Part shown: positions 20,691 through 33,045 of the stretch, in pieces
Position numbering within the stretch: the stretch's first letter is position 1
Layout: each line of letters starts with the position of its first letter
Assembly: GCF_032854445.1 (NCBI RefSeq)
Contig: NC_088305.1
Coordinates: 20,509,717 to 20,573,716, forward strand
DNA from: Liolophura sinensis
Taxonomy: Eukaryota > Mollusca > Polyplacophora > Chitonida > Chitonidae
DNA: 64,000 nucleotides
Direction of reading: 5' to 3'
The notes under the pieces: model-generated
What the model saw: only the letters and a program-made list of their open reading frames with translations
Told to the model about the DNA's origin: nothing
Database searches by the model: none
Program-made: the position numbers and the translations under genes

Positions 20691-21403
20691 GGATTTTGTG
20701 CTTTCTCACACTCTCACGTCTTTTGGGGTTTAGATAGACAATCGCGATTCCTTTGGCCCAGTCTAACTTTCGATGGAGATACCCCTGTTCCCAAAGAACT
20801 GGGGAAAAGTTCATCTGTTACTTGCCGATGATGCGTCGTTTATCAGGTTTACTCAAAATCTCAAATATTAACGAGGTTTTAAAGAAACACACTCAAACAA
20901 GGACAGTTCAAAAGAAAATACTGGAGAGTTTTGGCCAGTCTGTGAGCAAGGGACAAAATAATAGTAATTTCTCCCACGAATTTAAGTCAAGAGGTTTGTC
21001 GTGTACATTACAAAGGCCATTGGTTTATACCGGGCACTCCAGTTTCGTCCGACCATGAACCCGACTGCTGTCATGTAAGAGAAACATTCTTGAACTAGAC
21101 CATTCAGTTAATCACTAACTCAGTCAGACACACAAACTGAAACTATGTCATAAAATAACTTCACTCATTGTTTAAGAGTTTGTGTACAGAATTAGAATTA
21201 AGAAATTAAAACATCTGAATTCCGAGATAGTCATTGGAGAACATATTTTACCTTAAGGAACATGGGTGACGTCACCGTTGCGTCAATACATTGTAATGGT
21301 CACTAGTACTTGTAGCTTTAAAAGTGAAGGTATGAAGTGAAGGTATTTTTTGATACAGTTGTCAGTTGTACGCGTTTCTCTAATGATAAGAAACTATTTC
21401 CTT
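20691..21403. other. No gene recognised
   Basis: A 101-codon frame at 20,753-21,058 has no recognisable domain. Nothing else seen. Confidence 0.45.
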
Positions 21404-21950
21404 TCGCTGTCTTTTTTTCAAATGATTTTCCTGTCTAATCTTTTAATGCTTTTCTAGCCTTTTCCTTCAATGCTTGACGGCTTTTTTTGTCTTTTTCCTT
21501 GTGACTGGCGGCTTGTCTTGACTTTTCCTTCAGGTTTGATTGCTTTTTTGTTTTTTCCTTTAATGCTTGACGGCTTTTCTTATTATTGCTTTCCGTTGTG
21601 TTTTTGAAGTGGTCGTTTTTTTCTAGACTTTTGGTTTAATGTGTTTGGGCGTTTTGTTTCATTTTGAAACCATCTCAGTTCTTGTTCTTTGATCGTTTTC
21701 GATAGTGTTTTTGATGTTGACGATTTTCTTTGTTTTATCCTTTAATGTTTTCACTGATAAATTCCATACTGACGGCTTTTCTTATCTTTTCCTTTTCGTT
21801 GGTCTGTTTGTTGTTGGCGGATTTTCTAGTGTTTTCCTGTAATATGTATGGTAGGTGTTTGACTTTTCCTTTCTTGTCTTTCATTACTTCCGATCCTGTG
21901 TCTTATCTATACTTTCATCGTTTTCGATGACGTATTCTTGTTTTTTCCTT
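21404..21950. repeat. Degenerate T-rich minisatellite
   Basis: Variants of CTTTTCCTTTAATGCTTGACG followed by GCTTTTTTTGT repeat irregularly every 35-55 bp. The pattern is clearest at 21,450-21,600. Highly decayed. Confidence 0.65.
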
Positions 21951-23286
21951 TACATATGAGATTTATCTGTATGAATGTGTGATGGCCCTTTTAATAAATT
22001 TATCCATTATTTTTAAACGAAATTCTCAGAAATACCACATAGGCAAAGATCAAATAATTCTACAGTGTGATCTTTTTGATCTGGCTTTCAAGGCTTAGCC
22101 ATGCATAAGAGGAAATCATCATTTAACATGTAAAAATTCCTATATGTGTTGTAAGTTGTCAAAATCCCTTGCCCTCTTTAAATCAAATCTACTTTTCCGT
22201 CTACCTTGACTTGAAGTAGATTTGTGTATAATTAATAGTTTTTGATGCAGTTTACATCAACTTCACTTGTAAGTGGTGACTAATAGTCCAGGTATTCAAA
22301 CTGCAGAAAAGGGGTATCTTTGAGAACCACTGTCTGAAAAAAAGACGAGCTACAAAAATGAACTGAAGCAATTTCTAGGAAAAGAACCATTCGAAACTGT
22401 GCCTGAATACACCTGGTCTTTCTACTGATGCTTAATTCAGTGTTTTTTGGATTTACTTTTTGCTATGCGTGAAAGATGTGTGGCTGCAATCAGTCACCGT
22501 AGAGTCTCGGAGATAGTTCACAGTCCGTGTTCACAAGATGTGATTTGTCGCATTTACTCGTCGCATTAAAATATATAGGATAAGTAAATATAACGGCGTA
22601 AAGCACAGGTTAGATAAATAAATAATTAAATACAGGTAAAGTGTAATTAATAAGCCGCGTTCAAATTATACGATTTGTCGAAAACTACAGTGGAATGAAA
22701 GAGATGCGCATGCCCTTTTTAGTGGACTAGGTCTAATCGAATTCATCGGGTCGACTGGCAATCGAACATACCGTCTGAACGCGGCTTGATGTCTGCAGTT
22801 CAAATGTGATCTAATGGCTAATGTTTACAATGTGCTTTTCATTCTGGTCACACCTTCTAATCTGGGTCTAACCTTTGAGGTTAGGTCCTACAGGAGGTTG
22901 GGGAATTCATTAACTTTCCTCCCTGGGAAAGTCTCAATCCATGTCCCATGTATTGTTGCGTTTTTATGCAGGTTTAAATGGATCGCTAAATGCTTTTCTT
23001 ATTAACGGAAACCTGCTTTATTCGTAAGTGCACGGTATACATGCATTTGGTTGGGCGACCCCACTTCGCATTGACCTTGCCTATTATGTACACCCCCAGG
23101 CAGTAAACTAACGTGCCCTGTTCAGCAGCAAGCTAATAAGACAAGATTTATCCGATCTCAACAACGGCACGGTCGGGCTCAGAGCAATTTGATAAATGTA
23201 AAACTGTACTGTCATGTAGTCCAGGCCGGTTTAATTCTATACTACTGAACATGCTTTACTGGGATATGCATATACATTCAAAACAT
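21951..23286. other. No gene recognised; small inverted repeats
   Basis: Holds a 10-bp stem (AAATCTACTT 22,185-22,194 with AAGTAGATTT 22,214-22,223) and an 11-bp inverted pair AAGCCGCGTTC (about 22,652) / GAACGCGGCTT (about 22,777) bounding about 136 bp, which could be a tiny MITE. No gene. Confidence 0.5.
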
Positions 23287-23485
23287 AATCTGTTAATTTT
23301 AACAGAGAGTCTGTTGTTTGCAGGAGTGATGCTAGAATGTATTCTGTCTCGTATTCAACACATTATCCTGTTAGCCCAATACAATCTTTATATTGGCTTA
23401 ATAAGACTTTTAGTGCTATTTAAAAGCTTAATCTGCTACAATAACAGAATACATTCCAGCATTTCCCAGACTTTTTATTAAATTA
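23287..23485. mobile_element. Foldback MITE-like element F, copy 1
   Basis: The left arm AATCTGTTAATTTTAACAGA...GAATGTATTCTG is mirrored by a right arm with CAGAATACATTCCAGCAT. Arms are imperfect inverted repeats of about 50 bp around a 90-bp centre containing TAATAC/TAATAG-AATCTTTAT. Too short to code for a transposase. Confidence 0.8.
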
Positions 23486-23666
23486 TTATGTTATCATTAT
23501 TTATCAGACATAATAAAACTTAAAAAAAAAACTTTCATGTTGCCATATTTTCACGAACATTGTATCACGTTTAGGCATTGCTTATTTATAACCCATATAT
23601 ACGTCATACAGTATACTTGATCGAACCACTCTCCAAAAACAACAACAACAACAGAAGAAAAAAAAC

Positions 23667-23911
23667 AATCTGTTAAATTTAACAGAAAGTCTGTTGTCTG
23701 AGTGATGATAAAATGTATTCTGTTACTACAGCATATTAATCTGTCATTGTAGCAGGTTATTGTGATAAATATAGCATGCATATTCTATTTATTTAACATC
23801 AATATTGTGCTGGACTATCGGAGTATTACGTTGTATATGCATGGCATATTGTTACATTATAATAACAGAATGCATTCCAACATCACCCAGACAGCTTCGC
23901 AATAGAAAGTT
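23667..23911. mobile_element. Foldback MITE-like element F, copy 2
   Basis: Left arm AATCTGTTAAATTTAACAGA with GTCTGTTGTCTGAGTGATG. The right arm AACAGAATGCATTCCAACAT with CACCCAGACAG is its inverted partner. The centre differs from copies 1 and 3. Confidence 0.75.
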
Positions 23912-24125
23912 TGAAATGCACCTGCATATCCGGTCCAATAGAGCGGAACACCAGTTTGAAATTCACAATCATGACCGGCACAAGTAACGGTATAGCTGCA
24001 CGGTGAACCGAAAAGAACCCGAATACCAGTTTGGAATTTACAATCATGTCGTGCACATATTTTTAAGGTTAGCATCGCTAGCGGTGGTGTCGAAGAAATT
24101 AAATATAGGGTCAGCTGAGTAGAAT

Positions 24126-24338
24126 TAATCTGTTACTTTTAACTGTCTGTTGTTGGAGTAATGCTAGAATGTACTCTGTTTTTATAACATAATAGTCTCT
24201 CATATTCAATATAAAATCATGTTAGTCTAATAGAATCTTTGTGTTGAATTAATAGAATATGTGAGTGACATTTAACGAAACAATCTGCTGCAATGACAGA
24301 AAACCTCTCAGCAACTTTCTGTTAAAATTAAATGATTA
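24126..24338. mobile_element. Foldback MITE-like element F, copy 3
   Basis: Left arm AATCTGTTACTTTTAACTGT; the right arm ends CAACTTTCTGTTAAAATTAA. The centre reads GTTAGTCTAATAGAATCTTT without interruption, which is the empty site for the SINE found in copy 4. Confidence 0.8.
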
Positions 24339-25658
24339 ATTTTTCAGTCTAACTCATGCAAAGCCCTGCATTGCTTAAAATCAGAGTTACCCCACTCTGC
24401 GACTATTTGAAATGCGTATTCAAGACAGGTTCAGGGCTTTGGACTTCTTGGTCACGCAACTGTTTCGCCGGCTTTACCTGGAAACTTACTCTCGGACAGT
24501 CACGTAACAGAAGAACAAAAATAGTTCCGATATTAACATACACATGTCATCAGTTAACTTCGCGGCGTGATATGTGCTCACTCGTATCTCTGATCTCCAT
24601 TGTAAACAAAGACACGTGCCAAAACCAATCAGGTGTCTCCTGAGTTCTCTTTTTCGGTTCTGTTCATTCCTGTAGTCTTATTAGTAAAATCTCTTTGTAG
24701 AGGCGTAAAGCTCTGAGTCTAGCCAAACATTTGGTCAATTTAACGGCGGTGTCGTTAGCTCCATCAGGTCATTTTAACCCATTCAAAACCGATCACGTTT
24801 CCCCAGGATGGAAAAGCAATTCCAGTTGTTTGACCAAGTTCTTGTTGAAGTTCCCAGTCACGTGGTATTGATTCTGTAATCCTCTTCCCGTCTCAATTAA
24901 GACTAGATGTACTTATTCCTCATCTGTTCCCGGTAAAGACAAACATACGCGCGCGCATATAACGGAAATAGGTGGTACTTCAAGGAACCGATGGTCTAAT
25001 GGTACATGTACTCGAAAATAGTACCACAAATTTTGCAGATCTGGGAGACGGGCAGTGGTCTAGGGGTTATACAGAGGTTTATCTTTGAATCGTTAAGAAT
25101 TCGGAGGGTTCCTGTTGTTGGGTAACGTTTTTGTATGGTGTTAATTTCTTTGTATCTAGTCATAAATTTAAGGACAAAAAAGCCAATAAATCATGTAAAT
25201 AGTAAAAAATGCAACAATAACAAATTCGAATTTCACTAATAGGCGACGTAAGCAAGGAATGCTTTTCACGGACAGGTTACAGCCAAATGGAGAGAGTTGA
25301 TACGTTAGGCCTCACTTTGACCTTTATCTGATTGAAGGCGGAGACTGTATATTCACTTAGATTACTAGCTTGCTATTCTATCCAACCACTAATTCAGCTA
25401 AATTGTCATCCCCAGATCAACACCAATCAGCAGACTGCCCGAGCCTGGTATTTAGTATACTATGATGTAGCTTTGACAAGATGATGTAGTCTTCTCGAAT
25501 CATGCAAGCTCACGTTTAACAAATTTAAGGAGCTGCTACACCGGAACGCTATGTCGAAGACCTCAGACGCGACCCTCTATCTACCAGTCAGATTACAATT
25601 ACACCGATCTGATTAGCATTGGCCTTAAATAAATAAATAAATGTAGTATTGCTTAAGC
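24339..25658. other. No gene recognised
   Basis: A 95-codon frame at 24,356-24,643 shows no domain. At 25,045-25,110 a segment (GGCAGTGGTCTAGGGGTTA, then GGAGGGTTCCTG) has a faint tRNA-like A/B-box look; I do not call it. Confidence 0.45.
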
Positions 25659-25865
25659 TGACCTGAACGTGTATTGCTATTTCACCTGAATGTGTAATGT
25701 TGTTTGACCTGAACGTGAAATGTTACTCGACCTGAACGTGTGATGTTGCTTGACCTGAACGTGAAATGTTACTTGACCTGAACGTGTGATGTTACTTGAC
25801 CTGAACGTGTGATGTTGCTTGGCCTGAACGTGTATTGTATTTGACCTAAATGTGTGGTGTTCTAT
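25659..25865. repeat. 23-bp minisatellite (9 units)
   Basis: Unit GACCTGAACGTGTGATGTTGC plus TT, repeated nine times with point changes (GTGAAATG, GTGTATTG variants). Confidence 0.92.
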
Positions 25866-26469
25866 ACTCTGAAATGCAGACATGTTGTGGTAAGGCCGAA
25901 CGGTGCCTCATACTTACACTTATCAGACGTACAGCACAGAGAATAAGACTGGATCAGCGACGTCAGTGTTGCTGATACCACAGTGCTGAAGCCATAGGAT
26001 TCGCCCAACAGTGTTGTTTTGTAGCCCTTTTTTATGTTGACAGGTTTCATGTTACCAATAGCTTGTGTCATATCTTGACACATTGTAGAATATTAAACAG
26101 AAGTCATCGACATCAAAGCTTTGATTTTGATGGATGGAGATTGAAACCCAGGATTTGCCGTTATAATCGGACATAGAAGGCTCAGGTTAAAATAAAATCC
26201 TTCTGTTGTCCAGAAATTCTTGAATTTGTTTCATGCTCTTTATTGAGCTTCCGAAAAGGTGATTATGAAAAGAAATTTACTTTTTATTAGTTTTCATTTC
26301 TGTTATTAGACTGTTATTTCTTGGCATTGCACACAGTGGATGACAGTTTTTCCCAGGGGTAACAGATTATTACAAGTGGCTAGAACAGGCCACCGTACAA
26401 AATCAAATTAGTACACGTTGTTTTTTCAGTGATACAGAACCCACGGAATAATGATAATTGTTACAAGCG
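25866..26469. other. No feature recognised
   Basis: No supported gene or repeat. Confidence 0.5.
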
Positions 26470-26880
26470 CCTATTTACAGCGCGCCGTCAATCATTGCAT
26501 ATATTGATATATTCTAATCATTTCGAGTCGTAAATTGTGTAGATTTTTTTGATCCTGAAAATAGAGGGTATGAAGTAACAGAAAATGGTTAACATTAACG
26601 CACGAGCACGCCGTGGCCTTGTTCGTTCTGGCAACAGCGGAAATGATTACAATTTAATTCTCACAAACCCAACTTAATGGGGTGGTGAAGTTGGTTGTGT
26701 GTGTGTATGGGGGGGGGGGGGGGGGGGATGGGAAATTGTCATTGGTACATTTTGTTTTTTAAAGGAAATGGTTATAAATAGAGAAACCCGTTACCATGGT
26801 GATATCCGCAACACGCTTTAAGAGCTAATCATTTGGAAAGGTGCGTGTTCTGGAGATTTATTGCCAATTTTGGACAATTC
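26470..26880. repeat. Dispersed repeat Y, partial member, with poly-G tract
   Basis: Shares CAACAGCGGAAATGATT (about 26,634) and CCCGTTACCATGGTGA followed by ATCATTTGG with repeat Y at 13,600-13,790. A 19-bp poly-G run at 26,709-26,727 follows a GT-rich stretch. Confidence 0.5.
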
Positions 26881-27086
26881 TGTTCAGTCTGTGTTTTTCC
26901 AGTAATATCAATCACACTGACTTCAATATCCATGAACACAGCTGTGTGCTGACGTTCCTTGAAGACTATATGTATTAAATAAAACCCGTTGTAGTTGGCA
27001 AGATCGACATTAGCTTGGTGTTCTAAGAAAAGAACACAAACTGTAGGACAATCTCAACCTGGATGGTGCGCGACTGCTGGGACACC

Positions 27087-27090
<4 letters not shown>

Positions 27091-27126
<36 letters not shown>
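27091..27126. repeat. (TA)n microsatellite
   Basis: Uninterrupted TA run of about 36 bp. Confidence 0.95.
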
Positions 27127-27129
<3 letters not shown>

Positions 27130-27740
27130 CCATACATCCCGCTGTAAATGGTATTTCGTTGAAGAAATGTAAAGACGATATTCTCTTTTTTGTTACGATT
27201 CTATCCAGACTTGTTTACATCTAAAGTAAGCTAGAACAAATTAGTGTAAGCTGACGTAAACTTCGGAGACCAGAGAAGCAGGTGGCAGATTTGGCGTCGT
27301 GTCGTTACACATGTAGTTAAAACACCATATTTTGGGAAGCGGAGAGAATCATTTCATTGATTTTCGAAGACTAGCTTTATTCTTAACTGACGACTTATTG
27401 TACAACTCGATATTGCAGCGTTTCAGGTGACAGATGAGCGATTACAGAACGAGACAGTTTCACATTTCTGGCAAGCCAACGATTCTACCCTTCTGGGACA
27501 AATGGCCGCACTGCCATTGACCTAAGTGGTCCAGTAATGACCCAGACGTAATCAACCCTTGTCAACGCGGGCATTTCTCTGGCTAAGCGATCGACTAGCC
27601 TGGCTTTGAATCATTAAGGCGGATATCCTATTACCAAACTCATGTATTATCCCTGTCTAAAGAAAAAGGCGTAGTAATAATATCAATAGGTAGCACCTTT
27701 ATATATGGTATAGGCTGATGGCCATCTGTACCTATCTCTC
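27127..27740. other. No feature recognised
   Basis: No supported gene or repeat. Confidence 0.5.
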
Positions 27741-27795
27741 GTTTCCTCTCACCATAATGAATACGGCGTAAAAGACCAATCAAATAAATAAATGG
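27741..27795 (+). mobile_element. SINE-1 3' fragment
   Basis: GTTTCCTCTCACCATAATG jumps to ATACGGCGTAAAAGACCAAT and an AAAT tail, so an internal part of the 3' region is deleted. Confidence 0.75.
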
Positions 27796-29522
27796 AAGGA
27801 TTGCTTCAGCGTCCTCAGATGCGTCGTCAGTGTTAACAGTGTTAATGTGCTGAGGTATCTTAGGCCACAAGAACTCAGCCCGCTCAGTAGACAAAGGTTT
27901 TATTCTCTCTCCACAGTAAATATGTCCCTGCAGGAGACTTAGGACTTAGAAAGATTGTCACACATATTGTTGATAGTTATACACATAAGCCAGACAGTCG
28001 TCGTATAAGCAAAAATACTCTGGGCACAAATAAAAAATAAAAGTGAGATTTTCTTGCACAAAATCAAAAAGGGGGAAAATATATTTAAACAAGCGTGAAC
28101 ATCGATTTGATCTAATTCTTGGAAATGGGAGAGAATATGTCGTTTTTTCTGGTAATAAAATTACACTGCTTTAAAATTCTTTGAATCTGTCTAGAAACCA
28201 TTAATTGGGGACAAACTGATAATTGCTTGCTGTAATGTCATGCACTCCTCTCAATTACAGGTATAGGTTTCTGGCGAGCATAACATTGCTCTGAATTTCA
28301 TGGTTTGCGATAAACAAAATACAACGGACTTAAATCTTTTGAATGTCGTGAGCTGAATACGCGCCTCACTGGAGTTTTACTCGCATTTTCAAAGAGAGAC
28401 GCGAGGGCTGTGTTTCGCAGTTTGCAAATGTGAGAAGTGACGCACAGATCTGAGGCCGGACAGAAAATGGCCAAGTAGTGGCCAGATAATAGCCGTAGGC
28501 CACTTCTGTTTTGTTGATTCATCCAAGGGTAGTGCCTAGGGAAGATAACGCGCATTTACCACAAAAATGTGAAATTCCATGTTTTTTCCTCCACATACTG
28601 TGCTGTGCGAAGTCGTTACGCATTTCATCCGTCATAAAAGGGGAAATATTCTGTAAGGCGTTCGATAAAAACAAAATTAAATATCCAGTCAAAAGTGATA
28701 AAACGCTTAACCAAATGAAAGGTTGAATCGTAACTGGGATACTTTACAACTCCATATTGCATAATTTAAGCCGACAGACGAGCAATAACTCAAGGGGACA
28801 GATGTAAGCTCTGAAAAATTAGAGACATTAGACGTAAACTTTTACGTAGTCAGAAATTTCATTATTTGGCTCAAGTTCCTAAACAATATATCATTTTTTT
28901 ACTTGCCTTCGTGACTACTTTAATACAGGATTCTGACATTGCACCAAGAGTATATCTGCCTTACGAACTCACCAAAATTTATAGTCATTGATCAACATCA
29001 GGTCATAATGCTGGGAATGTATATGGATTTGTATAGACATTAATGAAGCTGGGTCTGGCGACCAGCTGTGAATACGAAAAGGCCATAATTAGCAGGAAAT
29101 ACCCCTCTGCAAATGATTAAATATTCATGAATGTTGTAAAACATTAATTGTTGACATCACGCAAACGGGTTTCATACATCGATAGAGGATTCACTGCTAC
29201 AAAATAACGCTTACAAATTCCTAGCCGCTAATTGATTTGCCATTATTAATATTATATCATATCCGTTGTTGCCAAAACCCAGAATGCAGATTGTGAGTTT
29301 TTATATTCGCTATCATTTATCCTTTCGTAAAAAGCCTCTCGGCAATGTTAAGCTCAGCATGCTTAGAATATAAATAGATTTTGCTGAATGTTCCTGGAAA
29401 CGCTAATTATTCTTTACCTTTTTTCTCAATGAATAAATAAAATGCACTGATATGATATTGTACGGCAACCATTTCTAAATAACGTGTGTCATGCGCCACT
29501 TTAGTTCTTTCAATTCCTGCAG
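27796..29522. other. No gene recognised
   Basis: Long AT-rich stretch. Frames at 28,298-28,555 (-) and 28,511-28,726 (+) overlap each other and show no domain. No tandem repeats. Confidence 0.5.
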
Positions 29523-29626
29523 GGGCTTCCTTGACTCTGTTGATTAGGGTACTAGAGCAGCGTAATCACACATGGGCCTCTCACCAATGCGGTCGCTGTG
29601 AGTTCAAGTCCAGGTCATGCTGGCTT
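29523..29626 (+). mobile_element. SINE-1 head, interrupted
   Basis: A degenerate A-box region (GACTCTGTTGATTAGGG), then CTCTCACCAATGCGGTCGC and a good B box (GAGTTCAAGTCC). It breaks after CATGCTGGCTTC. The 3' part of a SINE-1 resumes at 29,911. Confidence 0.8.
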
Positions 29627-29910
29627 CAATTCCTGCAATCAGCTATCAGCTGTTCAATGCAAGGAAATCCCGTAGAGGAAAACTGGAATAAACTGCGAAA
29701 ATGTCAAATTTTGGGAGACTAAGTTAGCGACAAAATGACGAGGAAGGTATGTGTTGAGAGATTCCACTGGATGACCCAGCTAAGACTTACCAGTAACTGG
29801 GTCGAATTAGTTATATAGGATACAATAAAAGACTTACAGCCTAGACAGTAAAACCAGAGCATGTATGACAGTGTGATAACGAGGAAAAGGTGATACTTAA
29901 CTTCTGACAC
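29627..29910 (-). repeat. Sequence interrupting a SINE-1, including repeat X
   Basis: About 284 bp replacing the middle of the SINE. From about 29,836 it matches repeat X in reverse (GTAAAACCAGAGCATG, CAGTGTGATAACGAGG). This suggests repeat X belongs to a mobile unit that inserted here, with loss of some SINE sequence. Confidence 0.55.
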
Positions 29911-30013
29911 ACGGCGTAGGTGGTGGGTTCCCCCAGGTTTCCTTCCACCATAATACGGGTATAAGTGAAATATTCTTGAGTACGGCGTAAAACACCGATC
30001 AAATGATCAAATG
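29911..30013 (+). mobile_element. SINE-1 3' part
   Basis: GGTGGTGGGTTCCCCCAGG to AGTGAAATATTCTTGAGTAC and GGCGTAAAACACCGATCAAA. Probably the other half of the element at 29,523. Confidence 0.85.
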
Positions 30014-30508
30014 AAGAAATACATGAATTATTTCAGTGGGGAGATATTTCAGGCGGACACTCGTCTTTTCTCCACCCATAAAACTGACCGTTGGCGTACT
30101 AAGAAACAATTCTTGACTGTTACATTAATGAAATAAATAAACAATTTAAAACGGTTTTCTGCCTGAAAAACATTGACGGGAAGATAATTTATTTTCAAGG
30201 TTAATTGAAAAGCATGGACTCTTAATACATCACGTTTCGTTTGATTGTTCAAACATTCATCCAGTTTTCGTCATCTGACTCTTTAAAAGCGGACGGACAA
30301 ATTTAAGGGCCGTTTTTCTTTCTAAAACAATCAAAATATCTTTATTCTTAAAACACAAAAATACGTTCGTGTAATATTGGACACATTTTAAAACTTTGCC
30401 AAGATATTTTTGTTATCTTTTCTTACATTCTTACTAACACTATTCATTTGTATATATGGTTATATGAAAAGTTGTCACCATTATGGATATGTCAAATGTA
30501 CAGGATAT
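30014..30508. other. No feature recognised
   Basis: No supported gene or repeat. Confidence 0.5.
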
Positions 30509-30600
30509 AGTGCTGTGCAAGTGCTAATGCTGAGCAAGTGCTAGTGCTGTGCAAGTGCTAGTGCTGCGAAAATGCTAGTGCTAGTGCTAGTGCTGTGCAA
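30509..30600. repeat. AGTGCT-based short tandem array
   Basis: About five units of AGTGCTGTGCAAGTGCT (17-18 bp) degrade into 6-bp GCTAGT repeats near the right end. Confidence 0.85.
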
Positions 30601-31835
30601 CAAATGTCACTGAATGACACAATGTCTTGTTAAATGATGAACAAAAATAATCTTCTCTTCAACCTTTGTCGTGGAACTCATGAGCATGAGATTCTGCGAG
30701 CCCATGAAAGTCCGTATACGCGGATGTCGCTTCGTAAGCATATATGCTGTCTGTGTCACATATGGTGGCGACATTTAATGAATAAAATTACTATAATAGC
30801 CTCTCTGCAAGACGGTGTCAGAGGAGATCACGGAGACGAATGGGAATCTTATGATAAATGTTAAATGAATAAATGAAAGAACACGCATACTCTTTATATA
30901 ATGTACATAAACAGAAGACATCTGATCATCTACACAAGTTGTGCAAATTGAAAACCTCTACAGAGATTAGTACCTTTCAGAATCGTGAAGTGTTTTCTGC
31001 TGTCGTGTGAGACTTCGGGCTCATCTGTCGATATACCGAGGACACGTTTTGGGAATTACTGGTGCAAGGGGATCTTTAGAGATGAAATTGTAAGTTATAC
31101 ATCGGCTGTCATGACCACAAAAGATTTTGATAGATCCGTCTGGACACGGTGGGTGAAGAAACGATGATAAATCGCCCCCAGTGTGACGTGAACACGTTAC
31201 ATAGACGAGGGCTTACAGCTCAAGGATAAATGCTGCCGGAGTTCAGAGATGGTCCTTACATAACCTTGGCAAGTTCGTCTCCAAAATTGCGGAGAATAGC
31301 GATAGGAACTTGATTGCCAGTGTGGAATGTCGGTGTGAAAGGATCTGACTGGATGACAGCATATAGCCACAGGACTGGACACCGTTAGTAAACTCGTGCC
31401 ATTGCAGCTCATAACGGGGACCAATCTCGGAGACAAGATGGAAGATGTCTGCTCAAACTCCGAAACTTGTCATTAACCATTTTCTGACGTCGCCCCTAAC
31501 CACAGGTTACTCCTAAAAAAGCTTTGTGTCGATTAAAAAGGAGAGTGGCCTCAAAGGGAGGTAATTGGTAGGGTCTTATTGACATTACACATACTTGCAT
31601 GCAGGCAACCCTGAACAGGATAGAAATCCATATCCTCACCACACTAAATCTCCATTACCTAAAAACTCTAGCTCTATCTTGGTTGGTTGAATACGCCAGT
31701 TTATGCAATGATGAAGCGTTTAGGCGTCGCTACGACAATGTTACACACTTCAATCACTCCTGTGGATATGCCCTAGTGGTGTTATGTTTTTGTTTAATGT
31801 TAAAGGCCAAAAAAAAAAGAAGAAAGAAAAAAAAA
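30601..31835. other. No gene recognised
   Basis: Several 60-80 codon frames, none with a recognisable domain. Poly-A/AAG low complexity at about 31,808-31,838. Confidence 0.5.
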
Positions 31836-32260
31836 CATTAACGTAAAGTATATGTCAGATAAAGACCATTACACACTGCCCATAAAAAACTTTGATTTAC
31901 TTTTAAAAATAATTTTCAACCTATTAGAATGCTTTTGAAACTTTGTGTTTTACTGTGGCATTTTTTAACCAAAAAAAAAAACATTGGGGTCCGCTGTTAG
32001 ATATTATTATTCAAAGTGATTATATGTCTATAAACGAATTTGCCGAATGGACCTTGAAACGAATTACTTCTAGTTAAAATATGGATGTGACATCACTGAC
32101 ACACTCTGGATCATTACAGAAAATCGTAGAAGCTGATGTTTTAGAACCATTTTACTCATTTGGATTAGAATATTTAAAAAAAGATAAATCGACCTATTTT
32201 CCTTAGCAGTGGCATTTCATCTGATATATACATCATTTTCTGTTCCCTATGCCTTTCAAA
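31836..32260 (+). repeat. Dispersed repeat W, copy 1
   Basis: Diverged colinear match to 58,577-59,015. Shared blocks include TAAAGTATATGTCA, GAATGGACCTTGAA (CAAATGGACCTTGAAG in the other), TGTGACATCACTGA and a TATTTTCCT...CAGTG...TTTCA.CTGATA end. No convincing coding frame in either copy. Confidence 0.65.
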
Positions 32261-32430
32261 TCATTCAGTTTTTTTGTTAAATTTGTTTGGCCCAACTTTG
32301 ATACAGAAACTGCACGCAATGTGAAAAATATTTGGCTTTTTGGTGCGAACTCCCCCCCCCCCTTCCCTCCCATAATGTCGCCTGTTCGATCATTTACCGT
32401 GATCACTTATGCCCTCGCTACACACTGTCA

Positions 32431-32476
32431 TGAGTGAGTGAAAGAGTGCTTGGGGTTTAACGTCGTACCACTGTCA
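32431..32476 (-). mobile_element. SINE-2 tail fragment
   Basis: GAGTGAGTGAAAGAGTGCTT followed by GGGGTTTAACGTCGTACC is the reverse complement of the SINE-2 tail. Confidence 0.75.
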
Positions 32477-32604
32477 TGAGTATTTCCACACAAGATCAAG
32501 TTCCAGCTGCTTCGTAAAACGGGTCAGAGTAGTCAGTTACTGCTTCTGGATAAAAAGCGATTCAGATAAAACAAGTGGCATTCATTACTAATGTTGATGA
32601 TGCC

Positions 32605-33045
32605 TCCGCTGTGAGGAGTATGGAAGCGTGGCAGAGAATTGCGGTCGCTGCAACCTGGATTGTAAGTAGATGGAAGCCTGGGCGAGAATGGCGGTCGCTG
32701 CAACCTGCACTGTGAGGAGTATGGAAGCTTGGCAGAGAATTGCGGTCGCTGAAACCTGCACTGTAAGCAGTATGGAAGCGTGGCCGAAAATTGCGGTCGC
32801 TGCAATCTGGATTGTAACTAGATGGAAGCCTGGGCGAGAATTGCGGGCGCTGAAACCTGCACTGTGAGCAGTATGGAAGCGTGGCCGAGAATTGCGGTCG
32901 CTCAAACCACGCACTGTGAGCAGTATGGAAGCCTGGACGAGAATTGTGGTCGCTGAAACCTCGCACTATGAGCAGTATGGAAGCCTGGACGAGAATTACG
33001 GTCGCTGAAACCTCGCACTGTGAGCAGTATGGAAGAATGGACGAT
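32605..33045. repeat. 50-52-bp minisatellite (9 units)
   Basis: Unit starts ATGGAAGC(G/C)TGG, has GAGAATTGCGGTCGCTG and ends CCTGCACTGTGAGCAGT. Starts are at 32,620, 32,670, 32,721, 32,772, 32,822, 32,873, 32,925, 32,977 and 33,029. All three reverse frames stay open for long stretches because the unit has few stops. I do not consider these genes. Confidence 0.92.

Noticed and set aside
25045-25110. tRNA-like stretch
   Set aside because: Only a loose A-box resemblance; no pairing arms and no second copy in the window.
32605-33045. Regular repeat array considered as CRISPR
   Set aside because: No distinct spacers; units are whole tandem copies, and the DNA is clearly eukaryotic. The same applies to the arrays at 4,154, 25,659, 36,178, 51,520, 52,080 and 61,646.
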